Position numbers and translations under genes: made by a program | Origin: CAG-1782 sp964418255 | GTDB lineage: Bacteria; Bacillota; Clostridia; Christensenellales; DTU072 | Assembly (NCBI GenBank): GCA_964418255.1 | Contig: CAYQKV010000007.1 | Location: 1 to 64,000 of the forward strand | Direction of reading: 5' to 3' | Length of the DNA: 64,000 bases | Notes under the pieces: generated by a model | Told to the model about the DNA's origin: nothing | Database searches by the model: none | What the model saw: the letters and a program-made list of their open reading frames with translations, nothing else | Shown here: one piece after another, positions 49,055 through 57,851 of the stretch | How the letters are laid out: each line of letters opens with the position of its first letter | How positions within the stretch are numbered: position 1 is the stretch's first letter

Positions 49055-50770
49055 TTATCTGCCACCTCCGAGCGTGCTCATTTTTTCAAGTTTTTTACCG
49101 ATAAGTTTGACTTTGAACTGCGCGTAGTAATAGATAGCGTACATTAACGCGATAATTCCAGCAAAGATATACGCGTATCTTCTTGCCGCAAACAGCGGGT
49201 ACAGCGTGGGCACATAACCGTTGTACGCGCGCAGGAGATAACATTCGTCGAGCGTAAACGCGTTTTCTTCATAGCTTACTCCGCTCGAAGTCATCGTGAT
49301 ATGTCCTACATTGCCGTAAGCGGTCGTGGTTCCGTCGACGGTTTTACTCGGGATAAGCACGCTGCCGATATTCGCGCCGTGCACTTCGCCGAAGTATTTC
49401 GCATACGCATAGGTACGCAGAGCGTCGTCCTCGATAAAATACATAAGCGGTTTTACGTTGCTGTATTCGTAGTTGGAGAAGGGTTCGAGCAGGCTCATTA
49501 TTCCGTCCGCGTCCACAGAAAGGCCGAAGGAGTTAAGCAACGCAAGAACGTTTTCCACCGAAAGGTTCTTTATCGTGCTTTCCGTTATGCCGTACTCGGT
49601 AATATCGAAAAAGTTTTTAATGAGCGGATTGGTAAGAATATCGTAAACGCCTTCGTCATACAGTCCTTTTCCGAGCGCGGAAGCTATCTTATCGAGACGT
49701 TCGAGGGTAATCATATAAGAAGAAGCCTTTCCGTTTTTCCCGTACGCCGCGACGTATTCTTCGCTGTTTTTATAGCTTTTCCATTCGGAACTTGCCGCCG
49801 CCTTCTCAAGCGCTTTGTCGAGTTCTTCGTCGGCGTCTTTACCCATAGCCTTATAGAGATTCTGCGTTTCGTAATAGGTTATCAGAATTTCCGTCGCAAC
49901 CGGCACGCTGAAAATATAACCGTCCGCGTACAGTCCGTTTTCCTTATATACGTCGGCTTTTTCTCCGAACCAGTATTCGGGAACTTCATTTCCGTCTTTA
50001 TCCAAAGTCGTTTGCACGGTTTTACCGTAGCTGCTGCCGTCGGTGTTTACCGCGCCTTTAACTTCCGAAGCAAAGTCGACGTTGTAAACCCTGCAAAATT
50101 CGGTTATCGTAGCGTTATAGTCGTCGGTAAGCGAATCCTTGTCCGTCCAGGTGACGTAATGGTTTATCTGATAGGAATAGTTTTTCATATCCACTTCGAT
50201 ACTTACGGGTTTACGCGTCGTGGTCTTTCCGTCTTTGGAAAAACTTGCGTAAACGACTCCGTACGCGTCCTTGTCGTAAGAAATCTCCACGTCGTCTTTC
50301 AGTCCGAAAGTCTTTCTGACGTAAGCGTCGTCTTCGAACGTAAGAATGTCCTTGTTGGATTGATTTTTGAGATAGGTAAGTTCGGTTTCGTCTCCTATTC
50401 CGTAGCGAGCCCTAACGTAACCGTCGCGAGCGTCGTTGACTTTTCCTTCCGCCCATATGTCGAAGAATACAGACCCTCCGACCATAACTATCAGCGAAAC
50501 GATAATCACTATCACGCCGCGCGCAGTGCTGTTTTTGGTCACGACAGCCGCTATAATCTGAAATACGATAACGACCAGCCAGGCGGCTACGCATACGATG
50601 ACTCCGTAATACTTCGTCGCTTCGAATCCGGGACCGTTCATAAACGGAATCGACCCGATGAACACGAGCAAGATGAGCAACGGAAAAGCGCAAACGTAGG
50701 AAAGTGCCTTCAAAACGCGATTGCGGTCGCGTTTCCTGATGACTTTCTTTGCGTCGATTTTTGCGTCCAT
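49055..50770 (-). CDS. Membrane protein of unknown function (pair member A)
   Basis: 571 residues. A basic N-terminus (AKIDAKKVIRKRDRNRVLKA) precedes membrane helices at about 25-45, 55-80 and 85-110. A large outer domain (about 120-510) is rich in Asp, Lys and Tyr and has no obvious catalytic motif. One or more helices near 520-545 and a basic GKKLEKMSTLGGGR end close the protein. Its partner at 47757 begins two bases after its stop. Function unknown. No family was recognised. Confidence 0.6.
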   Translation of the reverse strand: MDAKIDAKKVIRKRDRNRVLKALSYVCAFPLLILLVFIGSIPFMNGPGFEATKYYGVIVCVAAWLVVIVFQIIAAVVTKNSTARGVIVIIVSLIVMVGGSVFFDIWAEGKVNDARDGYVRARYGIGDETELTYLKNQSNKDILTFEDDAYVRKTFGLKDDVEISYDKDAYGVVYASFSKDGKTTTRKPVSIEVDMKNYSYQINHYVTWTDKDSLTDDYNATITEFCRVYNVDFASEVKGAVNTDGSSYGKTVQTTLDKDGNEVPEYWFGEKADVYKENGLYADGYIFSVPVATEILITYYETQNLYKAMGKDADEELDKALEKAAASSEWKSYKNSEEYVAAYGKNGKASSYMITLERLDKIASALGKGLYDEGVYDILTNPLIKNFFDITEYGITESTIKNLSVENVLALLNSFGLSVDADGIMSLLEPFSNYEYSNVKPLMYFIEDDALRTYAYAKYFGEVHGANIGSVLIPSKTVDGTTTAYGNVGHITMTSSGVSYEENAFTLDECYLLRAYNGYVPTLYPLFAARRYAYIFAGIIALMYAIYYYAQFKVKLIGKKLEKMSTLGGGR

Positions 50771-50833
50771 AACAAATAAGTTCTCCTTTTTACAACTTTC
50801 ACCTTTATATATATTATAAAAGTATCTTTATAG

Positions 50834-50862
50834 AGTATACACAAAATAAACGCATAAGTCAA
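50834..50862 (-). promoter_or_regulatory. Promoter of the membrane protein pair with an inverted repeat
   Basis: Minus strand TTGACT (50857-50862), 17 bp, TATACT (50834-50839). The -35 sits in an inverted repeat, TAAGTCAAT (50855-50863) and ATTGACTTA (50880-50888), a possible operator. Confidence 0.55.
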
Positions 50863-50888
50863 TACCCAAAATGAAAAGGAATTGACTT

Positions 50889-51157
50889 ATCGCATTTTAT
50901 TACACTCATAAAAACAAGATATTCCGTCATAAAAGTTCCACCGTAAAATAGCGATATGGACAAGATTTGAATTTTTATGGACTTCCCAAAAACTTTCTCT
51001 GTCGTGCATCCGCAAAAAACTGTTTCTTTTTAATTTGCTTTTCGCAAAAACAGTGCGCTTTGGGTTTCCGAATGACAATCTATGCGCACCTATTATATCA
51101 AATAGTCATAATTACATTTTGCGCGAAATATGAAAATTCCGTTTTTTTTACTCTTCG
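50889..51157. other. Gene-free stretch
   Basis: Between the two promoters lie about 270 bases, AT-rich. The frames here (for example 50887-51078) have no family signal and no ribosome site. Nothing further is recognised. Confidence 0.4.
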
Positions 51158-51186
51158 TTGACAAACGCTCGTCCCAAATGTATAAT
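51158..51186 (+). promoter_or_regulatory. Promoter of the DUF4097 lipoprotein
   Basis: TTGACA (51158-51163), 17 bp, TATAAT (51181-51186): perfect consensus. The 5' leader would be about 109 bases, unusually long; I see no riboswitch match in it. Confidence 0.85.
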
Positions 51187-51301
51187 AAAAATGAAATTTG
51201 TTTATAAGTGCGAAGCGTTTGTTTTCAGGCGAATAAATGTTTAGGCGCTTTGACAACTCAAACTTAATCGCGGCGTGAAAACGCCCGAGCGGAGGTTATT
51301 T

Positions 51302-52225
51302 ATGAAGAAAAAATTTTTATTCGGTTGCGTTTTTATTTTCTGCGCGTTGTTTTTATCGGCTTGTTCAAACAACGACATATCGTTTAACGCTCTGGGCGTT
51401 TATTCCTACGACGATTCGGCAAGATATGCCGCGGCGGAATCCGCCGGGGATAGTTACGGCGCGACGGTAAGTTCCGTCACCGAAATAGACATAGAATGGG
51501 TTCAAGGCGAAGTGAATATAACCGCTTCCGATACCGCTTCCGACGTTACGTTCAGCGAAACCGCCGATTACAAAGGAAAAGACGAAATGATTATGCGCTA
51601 CTTCCTCGACGGCACGACGCTTAAAATCCGTTTTGCCGAAAGCGGCGTAAACCTCTCCCTTTCTCCGTATAAAAATATAAAGAAAACCCTTTTCGTCACC
51701 CTTCCCGCCGCAGCTATGGCGGAAATAGACGTCGACTCCGTGTCCGCAGACGTAACCGTTTCCTCGGTAAAAGCCTCGGAAATATCTCTCGACGCGGTAA
51801 GCGGAAAGATTACCGCAAAGAACAGCGAAGCGACCGAAGCTAAATTCGCAACGGTAAGCGGAAATATTACCGTTTCCGACTGTTCTTTCATCGGTTCGAC
51901 GGAAATCAACTCGGTGAGCGGCGAGGCTACCGTAAATAACTGTTCCGTCTCCAACTTCGAAGCGGAGACGGTAAGCGGAAACGTGAATTTCCAAACGAAC
52001 TCCCTCTCGGGGAACGCGAAAATAGAGACTGTAAGCGGGAACATAGCCGTTCTTCTCCCGACGGAAATAAGCGGTTTCCGCGCTTCTTTCTCCACTACGA
52101 GCGGAGAATTTTCCTCCTCTTCACCCGTAACGGTAAGCGGCAAAACCCACGCCTACGGCGACGCGCCCTCTTTCGCTCTTTCTTGCAGTACGGTAAGCGG
52201 AAACTTTTCCGTAAATCTGCAATAA
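51302..52225 (+). CDS. DUF4097-type lipoprotein with beta-helix repeats
   Basis: 307 residues from the ATG at 51302 after GGAGG. The signal peptide MKKKFLFGCVFIFCALFLSA ends in a SAC lipobox. The C-terminal 170 residues repeat a TVSGNI/SVSGEA unit about ten times (AVSGKITAKN, TVSGNITVSD, SVSGEATVNN, TVSGNVNFQT, TVSGNIAVLL, TTSGEFSSSS), a DUF4097-like right-handed beta helix. The gtaagcgg codon pair repeats in the DNA. Such proteins are often exported and of unknown use. Confidence 0.75.
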   Translation: MKKKFLFGCVFIFCALFLSACSNNDISFNALGVYSYDDSARYAAAESAGDSYGATVSSVTEIDIEWVQGEVNITASDTASDVTFSETADYKGKDEMIMRYFLDGTTLKIRFAESGVNLSLSPYKNIKKTLFVTLPAAAMAEIDVDSVSADVTVSSVKASEISLDAVSGKITAKNSEATEAKFATVSGNITVSDCSFIGSTEINSVSGEATVNNCSVSNFEAETVSGNVNFQTNSLSGNAKIETVSGNIAVLLPTEISGFRASFSTTSGEFSSSSPVTVSGKTHAYGDAPSFALSCSTVSGNFSVNLQ

Positions 52226-52251
52226 AAAGTTTCGTCTTTTATCACTATTTG

Positions 52252-52279
52252 AAAAAAGTCCTCGCAAAGAGGACTTTTT
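52252..52279 (+). terminator. Intrinsic terminator of the DUF4097 gene
   Basis: AAAAAAGTCCTC and GAGGACTTTTT around a GCAAA loop. Its other-strand T tail could also serve the metal ATPase gene ending at 52333. Confidence 0.85.
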
Positions 52280-52332
52280 CGTTGTTATCACATTTTACTT
52301 TTCTTATTGAGAAAAAGTATCGCCGGCGTAAA

Positions 52333-54234
52333 TTATTGCTTATTCGTTTTTATGGGTGTAAAGCAACGCGATATGTCCGCTCCCTCTTTAATCGGTCTCA
52401 GCGCGCGCATTGCGTTGAGCACGGCGATTACCGAGACCCCGACGTCCGCGAACACGGCAAGCCACATATTCGCAAGCCCGAGCGCGACAAGGACGAGCAC
52501 GACTATTTTCACGACGAGCGCGAAAATTATGTTTTCGTAAACAAGCCGCATTGTTTTCCGCGAAATTTTTACCGCTTCGGCTACTTTCGATGGTTTATCG
52601 TCCATAATGACGACGTCCGCCGCTTCTATTGCCGCGTCGCTGCCTATTCCGCCCATCGCTATGCCGACGTCCGCTCTCATAAGCACGGGCGCGTCGTTTA
52701 TTCCGTCTCCGACGTACGCCGTCGTTTTGCTTTCCGCGATGATTTTTTCCGCTTCTTCCACCTTGTTTTCGGGTAGAAGTCCGCTTTTTACTTCGCTTAC
52801 GCCCACGGCTTTCGCGATTTCTTCCGCTACTCTTTGCCCGTCGCCCGTAAGCATTACCGTGCGGGTCGCTCCGAGTTTTTTCAATTCCGCTATCGCCTTC
52901 GCCGCGTCTTTCTTAACGACGTCGGATACGACGATATGCCCGAGATATTCGTTCTCCTGCGCGACGTGAATAATCGTTCCCGTAAGGTGACAAGCGTGGA
53001 ATTCCACTCCCGCGGAACTCATCAAAGCGGCGTTCCCGACGTAAATTTTCTTTCCGTCGAGTTTTCCTTCTATTCCGTACCCCGCGCGCTCCGCGACCTC
53101 GGTTATTCTGCTTTTGTCTATATCGCCGCCGTGCGCCCTTATTATAGATTCCGCTATGGGGTGCGAAGAATAGCTTTCCGCAAGCGCGGCTATGTCGAGA
53201 AGCTCTTCTTCGGATACGTCTTCGGGATGAATTGCGGTAACTTCGAACCTTCCCTCGGTAAGCGTTCCCGTTTTGTCGAAAATAACCGCGTCGGGTTTTG
53301 CCAGAAGTTCCATATAATTCGCGCCTTTAACAAGTATCCCTCGCTTCGACGCGCCCCCTATTCCGCCGAAAAACGACAGAGGAACGCTGATAACGAGCGC
53401 GCACGGGCAGGAAACCACGAGAAAACCGAGCGCCCTGTATATCCATTCCGTCCACTGTCCGTTGAAAATCGGAGGAATAACCGCTAACAGTACCGCTAAG
53501 GCAACCACCGCGGGCGTATAATATTTCGCAAATTTCGTAATGAAATTTTCGCTTTTTGCCTTTTTCTCCGCGGAATTTTCCACGAGGGCAAGAATTTTCG
53601 ACACCGTGCTTTCTGTAAAAACGGCGGTAGTTTCCGCTTCGATTACCCCGCTGAGGTTTATGCAACCGCTCTTTATCTCGTCTCCTTCCGCCTTGTCAAT
53701 CGGCATACTTTCTCCGGTAAGCGCGGCGGCGTTTACCGAAGTCGTTCCGCTGACTATTATGCCGTCGAGAGGAATTTTTTCACCCGGACGGACGATTATT
53801 CTCTCCCCTCTTTCCACTTCGTCGGGAGAAACGCTAACTTCCGTTCCATCGCGCAGCACTACCGCCGTATCGGGGCGAATATCCATAAGCGCGGAAATAG
53901 ATTTTCTGCTCTTCCCGACCGCGACGCTTTGAAAAAGCTCTCCTACCTGATAAAACAGCATAACCGCGACAGCTTCGGGGTATTCCCCTATCGCAAACGC
54001 GCCAATCGTAGCTATGAGCATAAGAAATCTTTCGTCGAGGAACCTGCCGTGAGCGATATTTTTAACCGCCCCCATGAGCACGTCGTACCCTACGACAAGA
54101 TACGGCGCGGCGAAAATAATAAGTTTTCCCCACCAAGGTATCCCGCTTACGAACTCCGTAACACAATACGCCGCGACTGCGAGAACCGCGGAAACCGCTA
54201 TCCTTATGAGATTCTTTTTCTGTTTGCGCGTCAT
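52333..54234 (-). CDS. Heavy-metal P1B-type ATPase (Zn/Cd/Pb exporter-like)
   Basis: 633 residues. No HMA domain is fused at the N-terminus; a separate small HMA protein sits just upstream. It has six to eight membrane helices, the metal motif SCPCALVIS (near 276), the phosphorylated Asp DKTGT (near 320), TGDG and a GDGINDAPVL ATP site. The SCPCAL motif fits zinc/cadmium-type exporters. The last 17 codons run into a fragment of a transposon-like element end (52346-52384), so the C-terminal tail ADISRCFTPIKTNKQ is probably acquired. Confidence 0.9.
   Translation of the reverse strand: MTRKQKKNLIRIAVSAVLAVAAYCVTEFVSGIPWWGKLIIFAAPYLVVGYDVLMGAVKNIAHGRFLDERFLMLIATIGAFAIGEYPEAVAVMLFYQVGELFQSVAVGKSRKSISALMDIRPDTAVVLRDGTEVSVSPDEVERGERIIVRPGEKIPLDGIIVSGTTSVNAAALTGESMPIDKAEGDEIKSGCINLSGVIEAETTAVFTESTVSKILALVENSAEKKAKSENFITKFAKYYTPAVVALAVLLAVIPPIFNGQWTEWIYRALGFLVVSCPCALVISVPLSFFGGIGGASKRGILVKGANYMELLAKPDAVIFDKTGTLTEGRFEVTAIHPEDVSEEELLDIAALAESYSSHPIAESIIRAHGGDIDKSRITEVAERAGYGIEGKLDGKKIYVGNAALMSSAGVEFHACHLTGTIIHVAQENEYLGHIVVSDVVKKDAAKAIAELKKLGATRTVMLTGDGQRVAEEIAKAVGVSEVKSGLLPENKVEEAEKIIAESKTTAYVGDGINDAPVLMRADVGIAMGGIGSDAAIEAADVVIMDDKPSKVAEAVKISRKTMRLVYENIIFALVVKIVVLVLVALGLANMWLAVFADVGVSVIAVLNAMRALRPIKEGADISRCFTPIKTNKQ
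52346..52384. repeat. Transposon-like element end inside a gene
   Basis: 39 bp match 35427-35465 at about 35 positions, sharing GTAAAGCAACGCGATATGTC at 52358-52377. It lies in the coding end of the metal ATPase. Confidence 0.8.
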
Positions 54235-54237
54235 AAT

Positions 54238-54456
54238 TTATAACTTTATCCTGCAATCGGGTTCGATTTTTTTGCAAACTTTGACGACTTTCTTCATAAC
54301 CGCGTCAAAGTCTTTTTCGTCCGCCTCAATAGTCATTTTCTGCATAATGAAATTGACGCTCGCGCTTATTACTCCGTCGATTTTCTTAACGCCCTCTTCC
54401 ATTTTAGCCGCGCAATGCGCGCAGTCAAGGTCTTCCAACATAAAAACTTTTTTCAT
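54238..54456 (-). CDS. Free-standing HMA-domain metal-binding protein
   Basis: 72 residues starting MKKVFMLEDLDCAHCAAKME, with the metal-binding DCAHCA motif and the beta-alpha-beta fold of ferredoxin-like HMA domains. It is encoded three bases before the ATPase and three bases after the ArsR gene, so it delivers metal to, or regulates, the ATPase, whose own HMA domain is missing. The longer frame from 54651 is not supported. Confidence 0.88.
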   Translation of the reverse strand: MKKVFMLEDLDCAHCAAKMEEGVKKIDGVISASVNFIMQKMTIEADEKDFDAVMKKVVKVCKKIEPDCRIKL

Positions 54457-54458
54457 AT

Positions 54459-54794
54459 TTATCGGTCTCCTTCCGTTATATGTTCGTATCCTTGCCCTAT
54501 TATCGTGCGAACGTGGTCGTCCGCAAGAAAATAATATATCGTCTTGCCTTCCCGCCTGTTGGCTATGAGATTTCCGTCGCGCAGAACTTTGAGCTGATGA
54601 GAAATCGCCGATTGCGTCATTCCGAGCAACTCGCTTATCGCGCATACGCACAGCTCGGACTCGAACAACGAATACAATATCTTCATCCGCGTGCCGTCCC
54701 CGAACAGCTTAAAAAGCTCGGACATATCCCGCATCTCTTTTTCGGGCGGCATCCCCTCTCTTACTGCGGCAAGCACTTTTCCGTGGTCGTGCAT
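54459..54794 (-). CDS. ArsR/SmtB-family metal-responsive repressor
   Basis: 111 residues from MHDHGKVLAAVREG. The winged helix-turn-helix is ELCVCAISELLGMTQSAISHQL, with the metal-site-type Cys pair CVC. The C-terminal DDHVRTIIGQGYEHI helix carries His residues of an SmtB/CzrA-like alpha5 zinc site. The start at 54794 has AAGGAGG eight bases upstream. The longer frame to 54827 would begin inside the operator. It should release the DNA on binding metal. Confidence 0.9.
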   Translation of the reverse strand: MHDHGKVLAAVREGMPPEKEMRDMSELFKLFGDGTRMKILYSLFESELCVCAISELLGMTQSAISHQLKVLRDGNLIANRREGKTIYYFLADDHVRTIIGQGYEHITEGDR

Positions 54795-54825
54795 TCTCTC
54801 CTCCTTGTCATTTGAGTGTTCGTTC

Positions 54826-54872
54826 ATATGAATTTCTACTCATATAATATTCCTTCTCTCTCGTCTTGTCAA
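54826..54872 (-). promoter_or_regulatory. Promoter and ArsR operator of the metal operon
   Basis: Minus strand TTGACA (54867-54872), 17 bp, TATTAT (54844-54849): near-perfect. The 20-bp palindrome ATATGA...TCATAT (54826-54845) overlaps the -10 and start site, the place of known SmtB/ArsR operators. It is expected to repress arsR, HMA and the ATPase. Confidence 0.8.
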
Positions 54873-54961
54873 CCGTTTTTACTAAAGAAAATAAAAATTT
54901 TCGTAAACAAAAAGCGGAGCGTTAAACTCCGCAATTTTTATAATAGGAACGCTTTAATACA

Positions 54962-55825
54962 TCAATCGAATAAATTTTCGATTACGCCGTTTTCCAAATC
55001 GGCGATACAGTACATATTGTCTAAAACGTCAAAAGTTTCTTCCAAATTATGCCGAGCGGTTTTCCACCCGTCGTAACCGTCGGTAAACCAAACGAAAGCG
55101 AAGCCGTCGATTTCCTTTGCTTCCAACGCTATCGTCTTATAACTTCTTGCGGTTTCGTTCAGCTTCGAGCCGCCGCCCGTATAAAAATTCGTCTCTATCG
55201 CATATATCGTTTTGCCTTTTTTCACGACAAAATCAAATCGCTTTTCCGCTTTACCTTGATTTGAAATGCCCGATAAATCAATTCCCCATTTATTTTCAAT
55301 CGCGGACAGTTTCATTTCCTTAAAGTAAGTTTCGCCTTTGACAAGTCCCGCTTTAACGAGATAATCTTCTACGAGATTCTCCATTAGATGTCCTCCGCGA
55401 TTCTTGCGACCGTTGCTGTCCAAACCCACTTCGACGCCCATTACATAATCGACAAGATTATTGATAACGTGGTTAGCGATTAAATCAAACAAACCCGTCT
55501 TACGCATAAACATTATGTATTCTTTCGTTGTATAGTTAGGTTTGCTAAAATTAAAAAGGTACTCGCCGTCTCCGTCGATAGCATAAATTTCACGACCGCG
55601 AACGGCAAGCAGAATGGGAATACATTTCAATACCTGCGGATAATCTTTTATCAGTTTTTCGAAATCGCGTTCGATATTTTCAGAGCCTATAAGAGAGTTT
55701 AATATGTTTAACTCTACTTTGATATTTTTTGTATTGCCGTAAACCTTTTCGAAATCGACGTAATAGCCGTAATCGCATATGCTCGATTTGAAAGTTTTCA
55801 GCCATTCGTTAAAGTCTCTTTTCAT
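54962..55825 (-). CDS. Type II restriction endonuclease, DpnII/MboI-like
   Basis: 287 residues. It resembles DpnII-type GATC endonucleases: LLAVRGREIYAIDGDGEYLF, FDLIANHVINNLVDYVMGVE, GGHLMENLVEDYLVKAG and the PD-(D/E)xK part with FDFVVKKGKTIYAIETNFYT (catalytic Asp and Glu region). It is 12 bp after a Dam-type methylase, so the two form one restriction-modification system. Composition is AT-rich, a sign of recent acquisition. GATC specificity is expected, not shown. Confidence 0.87.
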   Translation of the reverse strand: MKRDFNEWLKTFKSSICDYGYYVDFEKVYGNTKNIKVELNILNSLIGSENIERDFEKLIKDYPQVLKCIPILLAVRGREIYAIDGDGEYLFNFSKPNYTTKEYIMFMRKTGLFDLIANHVINNLVDYVMGVEVGLDSNGRKNRGGHLMENLVEDYLVKAGLVKGETYFKEMKLSAIENKWGIDLSGISNQGKAEKRFDFVVKKGKTIYAIETNFYTGGGSKLNETARSYKTIALEAKEIDGFAFVWFTDGYDGWKTARHNLEETFDVLDNMYCIADLENGVIENLFD

Positions 55826-55837
55826 TTGTTTTCTCCC

Positions 55838-56905
55838 TTAATTGTAAATAATCAATTCGCTTATTTTCCCGCGTTTATCGGCTTTACTGTTAATCATACG
55901 GGTTGCCGATACGCGCTTTATGCTATATTTTTTATAAAGTTCGTCAAAAAAATTATCTTCGGGGTTGACGTTTTTAGGGTCGGAATTGCTTAAAACGATT
56001 TTCGCGCCGCCGTCGTTTATCGTATCGATAAATTCCGCAAGACGCACCTGCTCTTTATCGTCGAATACGTCGGAATTGTAAGCCGTGAACGAGGCGGTTT
56101 CCGAAATAGGTCGATACGGCGGGTCGAGATATATAAAAGTATCTTTGTCTATAAATTGCTTTGCAAGAGTATAATCGCCGCAAACGATAGTTACGTTTTT
56201 CAATGCTTTATTTATATTGCGTAAATTTTCTTCGTCGCAAATCATCGGATTTTTATATGCGCCCATAGGCACGTTGAAGTGTCCTTTGCGATTTACCCGA
56301 TACAATCCGTTAAAACACGTCTTATTCAAAAAAATGAAACACGCCGCCTTTTCCGTCGCTGTCGTTTCGCATAATTGAATATTATTGAATTTATCGCGAA
56401 CCGTATAATAATAAAATTTTCTGCCGCGTTCATCCATAGGACAATACCGCGTTTGCATTTCTTGCAATTTTTCGATTAACCCCTCAACGTCGCTTTTTAC
56501 AACGTTATAAGCGTTAATAAGTTCGGCGTTTATATCGCTTATATACAGCTTTTCGAAATTATACTTAGACAGAACGTTGAAAAAAAGCGCGCCGCCTCCC
56601 ACCATAGGCTCGCAGTATTTGGTCATCGTTTTTTCGTTGCCGACAGGCAACATTTTTTCAAGTTCGCCTATGAGCTGACTTTTCCCGCCGACCCATTTTA
56701 TAAACGGCTTTAAGGGTACTTCTCGTTTTTTTTCATACCGCAAAGTTCGCTTGTCGACAGGCTTTTCCGCAGTGCTCGGAATAATCCACATATTGCCGAC
56801 CATCATCGCGCCGTCTATTCTGTTTTCGCTGCACAATACGGAAACGCGTCTTTGCGAAATATTCCACTTCCCCGCCGCTTCTTTTGCCGATATAAAACTT
56901 TTCAT
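55838..56905 (-). CDS. Dam-family adenine methyltransferase with N-terminal DNA-binding domain
   Basis: 355 residues. An N-terminal MerR/HTH-like segment of about 60 residues (SAKEAAGKWNISQRRVSVLC) precedes the D12 class methylase. Motif I is PFIKWVGGKSQLIGELEKML and motif IV is YLDPPYRP (near residue 257). The extra domain is not in DpnM itself and may add binding or autoregulation. It precedes the DpnII-like nuclease with a 12-bp gap and should protect host GATC sites. Confidence 0.88.
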   Translation of the reverse strand: MKSFISAKEAAGKWNISQRRVSVLCSENRIDGAMMVGNMWIIPSTAEKPVDKRTLRYEKKREVPLKPFIKWVGGKSQLIGELEKMLPVGNEKTMTKYCEPMVGGGALFFNVLSKYNFEKLYISDINAELINAYNVVKSDVEGLIEKLQEMQTRYCPMDERGRKFYYYTVRDKFNNIQLCETTATEKAACFIFLNKTCFNGLYRVNRKGHFNVPMGAYKNPMICDEENLRNINKALKNVTIVCGDYTLAKQFIDKDTFIYLDPPYRPISETASFTAYNSDVFDDKEQVRLAEFIDTINDGGAKIVLSNSDPKNVNPEDNFFDELYKKYSIKRVSATRMINSKADKRGKISELIIYN

Positions 56906-57077
56906 ATATTATTATAATATATTCTAAATCTCGAATAAAAGCAAGCGTTTTCTTGTCTATTGCTTATCCGCGCTCGGTCTATTTGCTCAAAAAATATTAA
57001 AAAGGCGCGGATTCTTCCGCGCACGATTTCCGGATATATTTTTTAGGTATTTAACTTGCGTAAAGAATTATTCTGTT

Positions 57078-57833
57078 TTATTCAAACGGATAGTTTCCGT
57101 ACGGTTGAAACGCTTTTTCGCCGAAAGTAAAGTGGTTGAGCGTTTCGGTTTTACCTTTTTCCGTTCTTCTGTCGCGAACGGGTTTTGCGGGAATTCCCGC
57201 CACGAGGGTAAAGTCGTCCACGCTCTTTGTGACAATCGCGCCCGTAGCGACCACCGCGCCTTTACCTATTTTTACCCCGGGCAAAACCGTGCTCGCCGTA
57301 TATACTTTGGCGTACTCTCCGATTTCCACGGGAGAATACGACCTTTCCATATGGTTGCTTTCCGAATGTCCGTGCGTAAAAATTTTCGAATACTCGGTTA
57401 TCATCGAATAGTCGCCGAATTTCACGCCGCCTTTCGAATCGATATAACAGCAATGGTTCCAGGTTACGAAATTTCCCACTTCAATCAATTTTCCGTAATT
57501 GAAACGGCACCCCTCGTTCGCAATAAACCCGTCTCCGCAGGACTTAAACAGGTTTTTGGCTATTATGCTTCTGAACGGAATGGCGAACGCGCAGTTTATC
57601 CCGAGGGGCGTTCTGTCTATACACTCCCACAAAATATGTAAATTCCTCTCTTCCGTATTATACGGGCTGTCTTTCGCTCTCGGCAGATAATCTCCCCACA
57701 GCTTAAACCCTTCCACCGTCTCTTTATCCATATCTTTTATCCCGATAATTTCGAGAAGTTTCAACATATTTTCGGTGTCCGCGCCCTGCTTAATCAGTCG
57801 TTCCGTCTCTTTAAGTCTGTCGTTTACGTTCAT
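57078..57833 (-). CDS. Hexapeptide-repeat acetyltransferase
   Basis: 251 residues: an N-terminal helical part (about 1-70) and a left-handed beta helix with WNHCCYIDSKGGVKFGDYSM, KVYTASTVLPGVKIGKGAVV and the WGG-like end FTLVAGIPAKPVRDRRTEK. It is of the maltose/galactoside acetyltransferase type, possibly transferring acetyl to a cytoplasmic sugar or cell-wall precursor. A stand-alone gene, 18 bp below copA and possibly in the same transcript. No partners hint at the substrate. Confidence 0.85.
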   Translation of the reverse strand: MNVNDRLKETERLIKQGADTENMLKLLEIIGIKDMDKETVEGFKLWGDYLPRAKDSPYNTEERNLHILWECIDRTPLGINCAFAIPFRSIIAKNLFKSCGDGFIANEGCRFNYGKLIEVGNFVTWNHCCYIDSKGGVKFGDYSMITEYSKIFTHGHSESNHMERSYSPVEIGEYAKVYTASTVLPGVKIGKGAVVATGAIVTKSVDDFTLVAGIPAKPVRDRRTEKGKTETLNHFTFGEKAFQPYGNYPFE

Positions 57834-57851
57834 TCTCCTCTCCTCCGTCTG

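Noticed and set aside
49301..50779. 492-residue ORF opposite the membrane protein gene
   Set aside because: Shadow frame with no ribosome site or family signal.
50887..51078. 63-residue minus-strand ORF between two promoters
   Set aside because: No ribosome site, no family, and composition of intergenic DNA.
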